Source: Clostridia bacterium (lineage in GTDB: Bacteria; Bacillota; Clostridia; Oscillospirales; Acutalibacteraceae). Taken from it: a stretch of 64,000 nucleotides of DNA. Below the pieces are notes generated by a model that saw nothing but the letters and a program-made list of their open reading frames with translations, was not told where the DNA came from and did no database searches. The DNA lies in NCBI GenBank assembly GCA_900766585.1, contig CAAFVV010000050.1, forward strand, positions 43,584 through 107,583, given 5' to 3'. The translations under genes were made by a program, and so were the position numbers. Positions 1 through 8,899 of the stretch are shown here, piece by piece; within the stretch, counting starts at the first letter, position 1; every line of letters starts with the position of its first letter.

Positions 1-1470
1 GGCGGCTGCGGCGCGGGCGATGGATAAAAGCTGCCACTCGCCCTGTGAGAACATGCCGTCTGTGCATACGGTGGCGTATCCGTCGGGGAGCGACAGGATG
101 GTATCGTCCATGCCGGTGAGCTTTGCCGCGTGCCGTGCCATATCCTCGGTTATCCCGGGATCAGACAGGGTGATCTGGTCAAGCACCGTCCCCGGAACGC
201 GGGAAAAATGCTGTTCCACGCAGCCGATGCAGGCGCGCCGTTCGCGGTCGGTGATCTGAGAGACATCCACGCCGCCGACGGAGACGGTGCCTGCCTGCGG
301 GCGGTAAAGTCCGAGCAGCAGCTTGAACACCGTGCTTTTTCCGGCGCCGGTTCTGCCGATGAGGGTGACCTGTTCGCCCGCCTTGACCGTCAGGGAAAAG
401 TCGTGCAGCACGGTTTTTTCACCGTAGCCGAAGGTGACATGGGAGAGCACGATGTCCCCCCGTGCGGCGGCCGCTCTCTCCGGCGGAATGACGCGCTCCG
501 GCTGCGCGAGAAACGCTTCGATCCGCTTGACCCCCGCCATGGCGGACTGGATGGTCTGTATCTCCATGCCGAGGCTCTCAATCGGGGAGAAGATGCGGGA
601 GATATAGTTGATCACGGCGACTGAGGTGCCGACCGACATGCCGAACAGGGTGAGAATTTCCGCTTTGCCGGAAGCGGAGAGCAGCATCACAATGCCCACT
701 ACGGCGGCGTTGAGCAGAAGCACGACGGGAGAGTAGACGGCATCATAAAAATTCGTTTTTTCCACGGCGGCATAGCTCTCGCCGATGCGCCGGTCATACC
801 GGCGCTCCATATAGCTCTCCAGTCCGAGAGCGCGGATGGTGCGGAGGTTGTGCAGCGTCTCCGGCACCTGACCGGCGACGGCAGCAACAGCCCGGCGGTT
901 GTTGAGCTGGGCGAAAAGCATCCGTTTCTGGACATGGCGGGTGAAAACGGCGAAAAGCGGAAGGACGGCGAGCAGGATCAGGGCGAGACCGGTGTTTTTC
1001 ACGGCGATGACCGCCAGAATCGACAGGATCCGGCAGGCATCCGCCGCCATGCTGATGATGCCGGAGGTGAAAAGCGCCTCGACGGTGTCGACATCGCCCG
1101 AAAAGCGCGCCGCGACTTCTCCGGGGTTTTGCGCGATCAGCGTGTCGGCGGGCAGCCGGGTGAGCTTTCGGGACATTTCGGAACGCAGGGCGTGGGTCAT
1201 TTTCTGACCGAACAGCACCAAAAGCGTCTCCTGCGCCGAGGAAAGTACTCCCTCGAGTGCCAGACTGCCGAAATAGAGCAGCGCGGCGGCAAAGGTCAGC
1301 GGCAGTCCGCCGGTCAGCCGGTCGATGATGCGGGCAAGCAGCAGCGGCGGCAGCAGCGATGCCGCGACGGAGCCGGCTACGCACAGAAGCGTGCCGGCGG
1401 CGAGAAAGCGGTGCGCTGCCGCCGCTGCTTTGAGCGCGGTGAATACACCGGCGTCAGCGTTCTTCTTCAT
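1..1470 (-). CDS. ABC exporter half-transporter, 3' end beyond window
   Basis: The frame is open for 490 codons and leaves the window at base 1. The N-terminal ~320 residues are hydrophobic, with several membrane segments and the layout of a type IV (exporter) transmembrane domain. A nucleotide-binding domain follows: Walker A reads GRTGAGKST, and a modified signature FSQGEWQLLSIARA sits near residue 475. The Walker B motif lies outside the window. The ATG at 1470 overlaps the last 17 bases of the upstream ABC gene, so the two are translationally coupled and probably form a heterodimer. The likely role is ATP-driven export of a drug, lipid or peptide; the substrate cannot be read. Expression presumably follows the MarR regulator at the head of the operon. 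Confidence 0.9.
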   Translation of the reverse strand, partial: MKKNADAGVFTALKAAAAAHRFLAAGTLLCVAGSVAASLLPPLLLARIIDRLTGGLPLTFAAALLYFGSLALEGVLSSAQETLLVLFGQKMTHALRSEMSRKLTRLPADTLIAQNPGEVAARFSGDVDTVEALFTSGIISMAADACRILSILAVIAVKNTGLALILLAVLPLFAVFTRHVQKRMLFAQLNNRRAVAAVAGQVPETLHNLRTIRALGLESYMERRYDRRIGESYAAVEKTNFYDAVYSPVVLLLNAAVVGIVMLLSASGKAEILTLFGMSVGTSVAVINYISRIFSPIESLGMEIQTIQSAMAGVKRIEAFLAQPERVIPPERAAAARGDIVLSHVTFGYGEKTVLHDFSLTVKAGEQVTLIGRTGAGKSTVFKLLLGLYRPQAGTVSVGGVDVSQITDRERRACIGCVEQHFSRVPGTVLDQITLSDPGITEDMARHAAKLTGMDDTILSLPDGYATVCTDGMFSQGEWQLLSIARAAAA

Positions 1471-3196
1471 GCCCCTTGCCTCCTGTCTGACTTTCGTAGA
1501 GTCGGCGATACGCCGGCACGGCCGCCATCAGCTCCTCGTGCGTGCCGACGGCGGTCTTTCCGTCTTCCATAAAGATCACCTGCTGCATTTGCGGAAAATG
1601 ATAGAGCCGGTGAGAGATCAGAAAAACGACCTTGTCCTTGGCATAGTCCCGCAGAGCGGCAAATACGGCATCCTCCGTTTTGCGGTCCAGAGCAGAAAAC
1701 GGGTCATCCAGAATCAGCAGCGGACGCGGATGCGCCAGCGTGCGCGCGAGCGCCAGACGCTGTGCCTGCCCGCCGGAAAGGCGCGTGCCGCTGCTGCCGA
1801 CCACGGTGTCAAGCCCGTTTTCCATGGCCAGAACCTCGTCCTTGAGGGCGACCGCCTCCAGATACGGCACGGCATCCTGCCCGCTGCCGCACAGGACATT
1901 GTTCTGCACCGTGTCGGTGCTCAGCTCCGGGTCGTGTCCCAGATAGCCGACCGTTCCGGCGATTTCCCGCGGAGAAAGCGCGGAAAGCTCCCGGCTGCCG
2001 AAACGGATCGAGCCGCCGTAGGGGGCTTCGCAGAGAAATACCCGCCCAAAGGTGGATTTGCCGCATGCCACGGGGCCGGTTACGCCGATGATGTCGCCGA
2101 CGCGGGCGGTCAGTGAGAGATCGGAAAAGATCGGCTCTCCGCCGTAGGTGAAGGAGAGCCGGTCGAGCGTTACCCCGGCGGGCGGCGGAGTTTCCGGCGC
2201 CTTGGACGGGGCCGGCCATGTCATCAGCGGCCGGATCCGCTTCCAGGAGACCTCCGCCTTCTGCACGGAGTTAAAGAGCTTGGCGACCTTGGAGGACTTG
2301 ACCGTCAGCTTGGTAAAGCAGGATAAAAAGGTGGTGAACGCCGCGATATCCCAGGCGCGCCAGCCGTCCCCGAGTACGTTTTTGGCGCCGAACCACAGGA
2401 TGAATATCACCCCTGCGCCCGAAGCGGCGAGGTAGAGCGGCGGCAGGGCCGACTGCCAGACGCTGCTGCGCACGGCGGTTTTTTCGTAACTGTCCAGTGC
2501 GGTCTCATAGCGCTCAGCCCGTGCGGATTCACAGCCGTATAGGCGATAGGTCACGGCGTTTTGCGCACGGTCCAGCGTGGCGGCGCTCAGACCCGCCGCC
2601 GCCTTTTTATATGCCGCGCCCGCACGCTGCACGGGCTTTTTCATCCGTGCCGCGCAAAGATATGAGAGCGGGGTGAAAATCAGGCTGAGCAGCGCCAGCC
2701 GCCAGTCATAGGCGAGGAGCATGACGGCATAGCCGATCATCACCACGCCGGTGTCAAAGATTTCGGTGGTGAATTTGCGCATCCCCTCCACACAGTCATC
2801 CACGTCCGAGATGGCTTTGGTCATCAGCTCGCCCGCGCCCTCTTTTTCCAAGGCGGCCCGGCTGGCGCGCACCAGATTGGCATAGAGCACGCCTTTCATA
2901 CGGCGGTTGACGTTGTTGGCAAAGCGCCGGACATAAAACCGTTTGACAAAGCGCGCTGCCTGCACGTCGGCAGTGACGGCGAGATAGGTGAGCACCAGCA
3001 CGGCCATCGCACCGGCTGTTTTGCTGCCGCCGAGTATATCGGCGAGACACTGAGCCAGCCGTCCCTCGAACCACGGCGATGCCAGCAAACCCATGTTGTA
3101 CAGCAGTCCGGAGAGCGTCACCAGAGTCAGCGGCAGCCACTCTGCGCGGAAATAGGGCAGGATCTTATCCGGACGAAAAGCGGTTTCGGTTTTCAT
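1454..3196 (-). CDS. ABC exporter half-transporter (TMD-NBD fusion)
   Basis: This 580-residue protein has about six membrane segments (residues ~15-310) followed by an NBD. Walker A is GPVACGKST, the signature is LSGGQAQRLALARTL, and Walker B ends LLILDDPFSALD. The residue after Walker B, normally the catalytic Glu, is Asp. This is typical of the degenerate partner in heterodimeric exporters, and the companion gene overlaps its 3' end. I start at the ATG at 3196 (MKTETAF), 7 bp after the marR stop, rather than at an upstream start inside marR. Operon order is marR, this gene, second half-transporter. The substrate is unknown; MarR control suggests induction by a small toxic or aromatic molecule. 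Confidence 0.9.
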   Translation of the reverse strand: MKTETAFRPDKILPYFRAEWLPLTLVTLSGLLYNMGLLASPWFEGRLAQCLADILGGSKTAGAMAVLVLTYLAVTADVQAARFVKRFYVRRFANNVNRRMKGVLYANLVRASRAALEKEGAGELMTKAISDVDDCVEGMRKFTTEIFDTGVVMIGYAVMLLAYDWRLALLSLIFTPLSYLCAARMKKPVQRAGAAYKKAAAGLSAATLDRAQNAVTYRLYGCESARAERYETALDSYEKTAVRSSVWQSALPPLYLAASGAGVIFILWFGAKNVLGDGWRAWDIAAFTTFLSCFTKLTVKSSKVAKLFNSVQKAEVSWKRIRPLMTWPAPSKAPETPPPAGVTLDRLSFTYGGEPIFSDLSLTARVGDIIGVTGPVACGKSTFGRVFLCEAPYGGSIRFGSRELSALSPREIAGTVGYLGHDPELSTDTVQNNVLCGSGQDAVPYLEAVALKDEVLAMENGLDTVVGSSGTRLSGGQAQRLALARTLAHPRPLLILDDPFSALDRKTEDAVFAALRDYAKDKVVFLISHRLYHFPQMQQVIFMEDGKTAVGTHEELMAAVPAYRRLYESQTGGKGHEEER

Positions 3197-3203
3197 CGGC
3201 AGC

Positions 3204-3662
3204 TCACGTCCCCTGTTTGTCAATAAAATGCGGGAATCCCGACCGGCTTTCGGTCTTGGAGGCGGCATACAGCGTGTTCAGCAGCGCCGCGAAGGTCTTT
3301 GCCTCCTCCAAGGTCAAAAAGGAAAGCAGATATTCATAAAAAGAGGTTTCGATTTCCGTTTTGGAGGAGCGCATGGCGTTCGCCTTTTCGGTGGGATAGA
3401 GCAGCTGACTGCGCCGGTCGTTCGGGTCGTCTTGGCGCACAAGAAAGCCTTTCGCCTCGAGATTTTTTGTGCGCCGGGCGATGGCCGCCTTGTCTGCGTG
3501 CAGAAGCTCTGCCAGCCGGGCCTGTGTGCAGCCGGGGTTATGCCGCAGGGCGTGGATCAGGTCGATCTCCGCCGTGCCGACTCCCTCCTCGCGCAGGGAG
3601 AGCAGAACCAGCTTTTCCGCCTCCCGCGCGATCTTGGTGATTTTTCGTTCGGTGATATCCAT
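3204..3662 (-). CDS. MarR family transcriptional regulator
   Basis: The protein has 152 residues, a normal MarR length. A winged helix-turn-helix occupies roughly residues 35-100: the helix CTQARLAELLHADKAAIARR is followed by a wing with the family-typical DPNDRRSQLLYPTEKA. The flanking helices would form the dimer interface. It is the first gene of an operon with two ABC half-transporters, the usual arrangement for a ligand-responsive repressor of an efflux pump. An 8-bp inverted repeat lies directly downstream of the -10 box of its own promoter, so autorepression is likely. The inducing ligand is not predictable. Confidence 0.92.
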   Translation of the reverse strand: MDITERKITKIAREAEKLVLLSLREEGVGTAEIDLIHALRHNPGCTQARLAELLHADKAAIARRTKNLEAKGFLVRQDDPNDRRSQLLYPTEKANAMRSSKTEIETSFYEYLLSFLTLEEAKTFAALLNTLYAASKTESRSGFPHFIDKQGT

Positions 3663-3691
3663 AGGACTATAGGCACCTCCGCCGTATTATT

Positions 3692-3749
3692 GGTTGTATC
3701 TACATCGTTGTACATACAACCATTATAGCCGGAACAAAAAAATTGTCAA
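3692..3749 (-). promoter_or_regulatory. marR-ABC promoter with palindromic operator
   Basis: On the minus strand, TTGACA (3744-3749) and TATAAT (3722-3727) are separated by 16 bp, a near-perfect sigma-A promoter. An inverted repeat GGTTGTAT (3692-3699) / ATACAACC (3714-3721) starts at the -10 box and covers the expected start of transcription. This position suits a MarR operator that blocks initiation. Binding by this MarR is inferred, not shown. Confidence 0.8.
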
Positions 3750-3776
3750 GAGGAAATTATCTGCCGGCGGTTTTTG

Positions 3777-3805
3777 TTGACTTGAAACGGGCGGAAGTGT
3801 ATACT
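3777..3805 (+). promoter_or_regulatory. Sigma-A-type promoter
   Basis: TTGACT (3777-3782) and TATACT (3800-3805) are spaced by 17 bp, upstream of the gene starting at 3845. The two divergent promoters are only about 30 bp apart, so MarR binding might also affect this one. Confidence 0.7.
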
Positions 3806-3844
3806 GGATATACCGTAAAATATGGTGTGGGGGAGAGAAACAGA

Positions 3845-4516
3845 ATGACCAAATTCAAAAAGCGCGTGATCCTGATGGTGGCGATAGCGGCGGCGGTGGC
3901 GGTGACGGCGGGAGCCGTTGCTTATATCGTGAGGTTTTTCCGCTTTCCGCGTGTGGCTGTCCGGGATGAGACTGCCATGCAGATCTTTGCGGATCAATTT
4001 GATGAGATCAACCGCCGCTTCGACTTTTCCTTCGAAACGCATACCCGCTCTGCCGATGAGACGGAGCTATACGGCGAGACGGTGTTGGAGTCCGGTGAAA
4101 CGCTGACACTGAAATTTGACACCATCGGATCTGTCCTGAGCTATACGTTGTTTGTGGACAGCGGCGAGTGGGATACATGGGAGGAAGCCTATCAATTTGT
4201 GCAGCAGCGGGATCTGAAACAGTATGCGCGTGTCTATGATTTGGTCTCCTATCTCAGTGATGGCATGTATGGGGGAAATCGGCTGCAAAAGGAGCTGGTC
4301 AAGCAGCAAGAGAAAATTGTTTCTATGTTTCCTGACTACCACGAGAGTACGGTTGGGACGTCTCGCTCGTTTCCGCTTTCCCTCTACTTTTCCAACGTAA
4401 ACAGCGCATATGTGAGTTACGATGCCTATAGGAGTTACGATGCCGATAAGGAAGAATATACCGGAAAATGGATGACAACTATGGTAGTCGGTACATGTCT
4501 GTATGTGCGGGAATAA
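3845..4516 (+). CDS. Membrane-anchored protein of unknown function
   Basis: I do not recognise this 223-residue protein. A Lys/Arg-rich start (MTKFKKR) and one hydrophobic segment (~residues 7-28) suggest an uncleaved signal anchor. The remaining ~190 residues should lie outside the membrane; they are polar, rich in Tyr, Asp and Glu, and have no Cys pairs or catalytic motif I can name. The ATG at 3845 follows GGGGGAGAG at good distance, whereas an upstream in-frame start at 3743 would include the promoter. Base composition is less GC-rich than in its neighbours, a mild sign of an accessory gene. It appears to be a single-gene unit. Confidence 0.75.
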   Translation: MTKFKKRVILMVAIAAAVAVTAGAVAYIVRFFRFPRVAVRDETAMQIFADQFDEINRRFDFSFETHTRSADETELYGETVLESGETLTLKFDTIGSVLSYTLFVDSGEWDTWEEAYQFVQQRDLKQYARVYDLVSYLSDGMYGGNRLQKELVKQQEKIVSMFPDYHESTVGTSRSFPLSLYFSNVNSAYVSYDAYRSYDADKEEYTGKWMTTMVVGTCLYVRE

Positions 4517-4582
4517 CGCCGACTGCTGCGGAGCATACGGTTTTGTTCTTCCGCGTATTGCAGAAGTGTGCGGGATTCCGGA

Positions 4583-4611
4583 TTGACATCGCGTCTTTTC
4601 TTTGGTATACT
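4583..4611 (+). promoter_or_regulatory. Sigma-A-type promoter of the GH92 gene
   Basis: TTGACA (4583-4588) and TATACT (4606-4611) are separated by exactly 17 bp, about 70 bp upstream of the coding start at 4681. Confidence 0.8.
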
Positions 4612-4680
4612 TTACCGTAGTCCTGTTCAAAGACCCCTATCGGGACATCCCGGTTCAAGCATAAAAGGAGTGTGCGATCT

Positions 4681-6735
4681 ATGCGGCGAATTCCCTATGT
4701 CAACATTAAGCAGGGCAGTCATTCCTGCGAGCGCCTGTCCACCGGCAGCACCCTGCCGCTGACCCAGCGCCCGTTTGCGATGGCGTCATTTGTTCCCCAG
4801 ACCGACGGCCGCCGGTCTCCGTGGTTTTATCATCCCGACGATTATTCGATCGAGGGCATCCGGCTGACCCATCAGCCCAGTCCCTGGATCCGCGACTACG
4901 GTACGGTGCTGTTCCTGCCGCAGACCGGCACGCCCGAAACCGAGATGCAGCAGGTATTTTCCGGCTATCGGCCGGAGGAGGCGGTGCTGCGCCCCGACCG
5001 TATGGAGGTGAGCTTTGACCGTTACCGGACGACGGTGACGCTCGTGCCGACGATGCGCGGCGCCTACTTTACGGTGCAATACGGCGACGGCCGCGCGCCG
5101 TTTCTCAGCTTTTTCCCGACGCTCGGCAGCTACGGCTATCGGCTGGATGCCGAAAATGACCGGCTGATCGGCTGGACGGACGGACACAGTCTGGATATCA
5201 ACGAGAAATTCAAAATGTATTTTGTCGTGCAGTTTGCCGCCGAAACGGTGGACGCGGAAAACAGCCGCGTGTTTGCCGCCGGACAGCCGGCAGCTGCCGG
5301 CACGGCGGTCGAGGGCGCAGGCGCCGGAATCCATGTGGCACTGCGCACGGCTGCTGTTGACGCGCAGATGGCGATCTCCTATATCAGCGAGGAGCAGGCG
5401 ATGGAGAACCTGCGCCAGGACAGCCGCGCGGGCGGACTGTCCGCCGCTGCGGACGAGGCGGAGGCGGAGTGGGAGGAGTATCTGTCCCGTATCGACATCG
5501 ACGCCTATGACGAGGCGCAGCTGCGCACGTTTTATTCCTGCCTCTACCGCTGCTTCCTGTTCCCCCATGCCGCCTATGAGGTGACGGCGGCGGGCGAAGA
5601 GGTGCACTTTGTGCCCTCTATCGGCGGTGTCGGTCCCGGCAAGCGCTATGCCGACATGGGCTTTTGGGATGTCTACCGCACGCTGTTCCCGCTGTTTACG
5701 CTGATTGCCCGCGAGGAATATGCGGATATGCTGGCTGCCTTTGTGCAGGACTACCGCGAGTGCGGCTGGCTGCCGCGCTGGCCGTCGCTCGGCGAGGTCG
5801 GCTGTATGCCCAGCACGCTGATTGACGCGGTCATCGCCGATGCCGTCGTCAAGGGCATCGGCGACAAGGCCCTGTGGGAGGCGGCGCTCGAGGGGATGCT
5901 TCACCACGCGAATCACGCGGCACCGGTCAACTGCTACGGCCGCACCGGTGTGGAGGCGTATCTGCAGTACGGCTATGTGCCGGACGGTGTGGTAAACCCG
6001 TCGGTCAACCTGACGCTCGACGCGGCCTACGGCGACTTCTGCATCGCGCAGGTGGCGGCGGCGCTCGGCAAAACCGATATCGAAAAGGAATACCGTGCGC
6101 GGGCGCTCAATTATCAGAATCTGTTTGATAAAGAGACCGGCTTTATGCGGGCGAAGGACAAAGAGGGGCGCTTTATCGAGCCGTTTGATCCCTTCTGCTG
6201 GGGCGGTCCCTACTGCGAGAGCAGCGCGTGGCAGGCGACGTTTGCGGTGCCGCACGATGTGGATGGTCTCGCGGCGCTCTACGGCGGACGCGATAAGATG
6301 ATTGCAAAGCTCGACGAGCTGTTTGCCGCGCCCGCCCAGTGGTATGATCCCGCCGGCTACGGCTTTGTGATCCACGAGATGGTGGAAATGGCACGGGCGG
6401 ATTTCGGCCAGTGCGCGATCTCGAATCAGCCGAGCTTCCATCTGCCGTATCTGTATGCGGCGCTCGGCGCGCAGGACAAGACGGATCACTGGGTGAAGCG
6501 GCTTTGTCTTGAGGCGTTCTCGGCGGCGGACGACGGCTTCCCCGGCGACGAGGACAACGGCACAACGGCGGCGTGGTATATATTCAGCTCTCTCGGGCTG
6601 TATCCGCTCTGCCCCGGCAAGCCGGAATACGTCCGCGGTCCGATGCTGGTCTCCGCTGCGCGGGTCGGCGGAAAGGAATGGGATAACCGTGAGCTGCCGT
6701 CGGTGTTCCCCGCCTCCTGCGTCCCGACGCGATAA
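4681..6735 (+). CDS. Glycoside hydrolase family 92 (alpha-mannosidase-like)
   Basis: The 684 residues fit the two-domain GH92 layout: an N-terminal beta-sandwich (~1-230) and a C-terminal (alpha/alpha)6 barrel. Family landmarks are MGFWDVYRTLFPLF (~residue 326), YCESSAWQATFAVPHD (~510, whose Glu aligns with the presumed general acid) and GDEDNGTTAAWYIFSSLG (~622). GH92 enzymes are calcium-dependent exo-alpha-mannosidases that trim alpha-1,2/1,3/1,4/1,6-linked mannose. No signal peptide is visible, so the enzyme is probably cytoplasmic and would act on imported manno-oligosaccharides, unlike the mostly secreted Bacteroides enzymes. AAAAGGAG lies 10 bases before the ATG. No transporter or other glycosidase adjoins it, so substrate linkage is open. 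Confidence 0.9.
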   Translation: MRRIPYVNIKQGSHSCERLSTGSTLPLTQRPFAMASFVPQTDGRRSPWFYHPDDYSIEGIRLTHQPSPWIRDYGTVLFLPQTGTPETEMQQVFSGYRPEEAVLRPDRMEVSFDRYRTTVTLVPTMRGAYFTVQYGDGRAPFLSFFPTLGSYGYRLDAENDRLIGWTDGHSLDINEKFKMYFVVQFAAETVDAENSRVFAAGQPAAAGTAVEGAGAGIHVALRTAAVDAQMAISYISEEQAMENLRQDSRAGGLSAAADEAEAEWEEYLSRIDIDAYDEAQLRTFYSCLYRCFLFPHAAYEVTAAGEEVHFVPSIGGVGPGKRYADMGFWDVYRTLFPLFTLIAREEYADMLAAFVQDYRECGWLPRWPSLGEVGCMPSTLIDAVIADAVVKGIGDKALWEAALEGMLHHANHAAPVNCYGRTGVEAYLQYGYVPDGVVNPSVNLTLDAAYGDFCIAQVAAALGKTDIEKEYRARALNYQNLFDKETGFMRAKDKEGRFIEPFDPFCWGGPYCESSAWQATFAVPHDVDGLAALYGGRDKMIAKLDELFAAPAQWYDPAGYGFVIHEMVEMARADFGQCAISNQPSFHLPYLYAALGAQDKTDHWVKRLCLEAFSAADDGFPGDEDNGTTAAWYIFSSLGLYPLCPGKPEYVRGPMLVSAARVGGKEWDNRELPSVFPASCVPTR

Positions 6736-6755
6736 GCGATTTTTATCAAAGCCTT

Positions 6756-6790
6756 GCCCGGCCGTCCTTTGCGGAGACGGTCGGGCTTTC
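6756..6790 (+). terminator. Hairpin after the GH92 gene
   Basis: The arms GCCCGGCCGTC (6756-6766) and GACGGTCGGGC (6776-6786) form an 11-bp stem with one G-T mismatch and a 9-base loop. Only a weak T tract follows, so termination is probable but not strong. Confidence 0.6.
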
Positions 6791-6914
6791 CCCTGTGCCG
6801 GGAATAATTCCCGGCGCAGGGCTTTACTTTTTCGCGACACTGTGTTAAAATGATTTTATTCACGCCCGCACGGGCAATCAACGGAACAGAAAACCATCCG
6901 GGAGGCTGCCGTCC

Positions 6915-7226
6915 ATGAATACCAAACTGCAAAATCAGAATACCGCTTTTTTATATGAAGCGGTGCTGGCGCTGCGCACGCCCGAGGAATGTGCGCGTTT
7001 TTTTGAGGATCTGTGCACCGTGACTGAGCTGAAAGCACTGAGCCAGCGGGTCGTCGTGGCGAAAATGCTCAGCGAAAAATGTGTGTACAGCGATATCGTC
7101 GCCGCGACCGGTGCGTCCACCGCCACGATCAGCCGCGTCAACCGCTCGCTGAATTACGGCTGCGATGCCTATTCGCTGGTGTTTGGCCGCATGGAAGAGC
7201 AGGCGGAGGAGAAGGAGAAAAAATGA
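6915..7226 (+). CDS. yerC: YerC/YecD family TrpR-related protein
   Basis: This 103-residue protein matches the TrpR-like YerC/YecD family of Firmicutes. An all-helical N-terminal half (LRTPEECARFFEDLCT) is followed by a helix-turn-helix: ALSQRVVVAKMLSEKCVYSD then IVAATGASTATISRVNRSLN. Family members resemble the tryptophan repressor in the DNA-binding helices, but their ligand and targets are poorly defined. It begins a four-gene run with a methyltransferase (ATGA overlap), hslO and a DUF5662 gene. GGGAGG precedes the start. A role in amino acid gene control is inference from TrpR homology only. Confidence 0.9.
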   Translation: MNTKLQNQNTAFLYEAVLALRTPEECARFFEDLCTVTELKALSQRVVVAKMLSEKCVYSDIVAATGASTATISRVNRSLNYGCDAYSLVFGRMEEQAEEKEKK

Positions 7227-7999
7227 GCGGGTATGCGGCGCTGTCGGCGGTGTACGACCGGCTGACCGACGATGTGCAGTACGATCGGCGGGCAGAGCGG
7301 CTGCTCGCACTGTTTGCGCGGCACCGCCGTCGCCCGGAGACGGTGCTGGATCTGGCGTGTGGCACCGGTTCACTTGCCCTGCGTCTGTCGGCGCAGGGCA
7401 TTGAGGTAATCGGCACCGACGGCTCTGCCGATATGCTGGCTGTCGCCCGTGAACGGGCAGCGGCTGTGGGGGCGGATATCCTCTTTCTGGAGCAGGATAT
7501 GACCGCGCTCGACCTCTACGGCACCGTCGAGGGCGCGGTCTGCACGCTCGACAGCTTAAATCACCTGACCAAAACGGCGGCGCTGCGGGAGACGTTTGCG
7601 CGGCTCTCGCTGTTTGTCGAGCCGGGCGGTCTTTTGCTGTTCGACGTGAACACGCCGTATAAGCACCGCGAGATCCTCGGCGACAACCGCTTCGTCTGGG
7701 AGGAGGAGGGGCTGTTCTGCGTATGGCAGAACCGCTTTACCCCCCGCACCGGCGAGGTGGAGCAGCTGCTCGACGTGTTTGAGGAGCAGCCAGACGGAAG
7801 CTATGCGCGGTACAGCGATGCGGTGCGCGAGCGGGCGTATGCCGGCCGCACGCTGCGCCGGCTGCTGGCCGAATGTGAATGGGAGCCGGTGGCGGTGTAT
7901 GATGACCTGTCCGACGATGCGCCCTCTGCGCAGACGGAGCGGGAGCTGTGGGTCGTCCGCAACGTGACCCGCCGCTATGAACAAGAAAGGACGGACTGA
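7223..7999 (+). CDS. Class I SAM-dependent methyltransferase
   Basis: The 258-residue protein has the Rossmann-like SAM fold. Motif I VLDLACGTGSLALRLS lies near residue 40, an acidic motif II follows (VIGTDGSADML, ~62), and motif IV-like AVCTLDSLNHLT is near 110. The family of small-molecule methyltransferases is broad and the substrate cannot be predicted. The ATG at 7223 overlaps the yerC stop (ATGA), so the pair is translationally coupled; an upstream in-frame start inside yerC is rejected. hslO follows after 3 bp. Confidence 0.9.
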   Translation: MSGYAALSAVYDRLTDDVQYDRRAERLLALFARHRRRPETVLDLACGTGSLALRLSAQGIEVIGTDGSADMLAVARERAAAVGADILFLEQDMTALDLYGTVEGAVCTLDSLNHLTKTAALRETFARLSLFVEPGGLLLFDVNTPYKHREILGDNRFVWEEEGLFCVWQNRFTPRTGEVEQLLDVFEEQPDGSYARYSDAVRERAYAGRTLRRLLAECEWEPVAVYDDLSDDAPSAQTERELWVVRNVTRRYEQERTD

Positions 8000-8002
8000 C
8001 CG

Positions 8003-8899
8003 ATGGGACACCTGATTCGGGCGCTGACACAGGACGGCGCCGTGATGGCGATGGCGCTGGATTCGACCGATATCGTCGCGCGGGCGGAGCAGATCCATAA
8101 AAGCTCTGCCGTCGTCACGGCGGGCTTGGGGCGGCTTCTGACCGCCGCCTCCATGCTCGGCATCATGCTCAAGGGCAGGGACGATTCTGTGACGCTGCGG
8201 GTGCAGGGCGGCGGCCCGACGGGAAAGCTGCTTGCCGTTTCGGACAGCCGCGGCTGTGTGCGCGGCTGCGTGGATCATCCGGTGGTCGAGCTGCCGCTGC
8301 GGGCGGACGGCAAGCTGGATGTTGGCGGTGCTGTCGGCACAGACGGTATGTTCTATGTGCTGCGCGATACCGGCGGCAAAGAGCCGTATGTCGGCTGCAC
8401 GCCGCTGGTTTCCGGCGAGATCGCCGAGGATCTGACCGCCTACTATGCCCAGAGCGAGCAGACGCCGACCGTCTGCGCCCTCGGCGTGCTGGTCAACCCC
8501 GACCTGACGGTGCGCGCGGCGGGCGGGTTGTTTTTGCAGCTGCTGCCCTATTGTCCCGACAGCGTGGTCAATCAGGTGGAAAAGGCGGTCGCTGCGCTGC
8601 CGTCGGTCACGGCGATGCTTTCCGACGGGCTGACCCCCGCAGATATGCTCAAACGGCTTCTCGACGGGATGCCGTTTGACGTGCTGGATGAATACGATCC
8701 CGTCTATCGCTGCAACTGCTCCCGTGAGCGGGTCACGCGCGCGTTTTACTCGCTGAAGCCGGAGGATCTGGCGTCACTGCCCGACGAGGAGGGCAGGGTC
8801 GAGGTGACCTGCCGCTTCTGCGACAAGGTCTACCGCTTTACGGCGGATGATCTTGCCCGCATTGCCGCCGACCGTGCCGCGCGGGAGGATGCGCCGTGA
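8003..8899 (+). CDS. hslO: Redox-regulated holdase chaperone Hsp33
   Basis: The protein has 298 residues, the normal Hsp33 length. The C-terminal redox switch is complete: CNC (~residue 237) and CRFC (~270) give the CxC...CxxC zinc site. In the family this site releases zinc and forms disulfides under oxidative stress, unfolding the linker and activating holdase function. The N-terminal domain contains the conserved MALDSTDIVARAEQIH region and the GGPTGKLLAVSDSRG stretch. It is cytosolic. It belongs to the yerC-methyltransferase-hslO-DUF5662 run, and its stop overlaps the next start. Confidence 0.97.
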   Translation: MGHLIRALTQDGAVMAMALDSTDIVARAEQIHKSSAVVTAGLGRLLTAASMLGIMLKGRDDSVTLRVQGGGPTGKLLAVSDSRGCVRGCVDHPVVELPLRADGKLDVGGAVGTDGMFYVLRDTGGKEPYVGCTPLVSGEIAEDLTAYYAQSEQTPTVCALGVLVNPDLTVRAAGGLFLQLLPYCPDSVVNQVEKAVAALPSVTAMLSDGLTPADMLKRLLDGMPFDVLDEYDPVYRCNCSRERVTRAFYSLKPEDLASLPDEEGRVEVTCRFCDKVYRFTADDLARIAADRAAREDAP

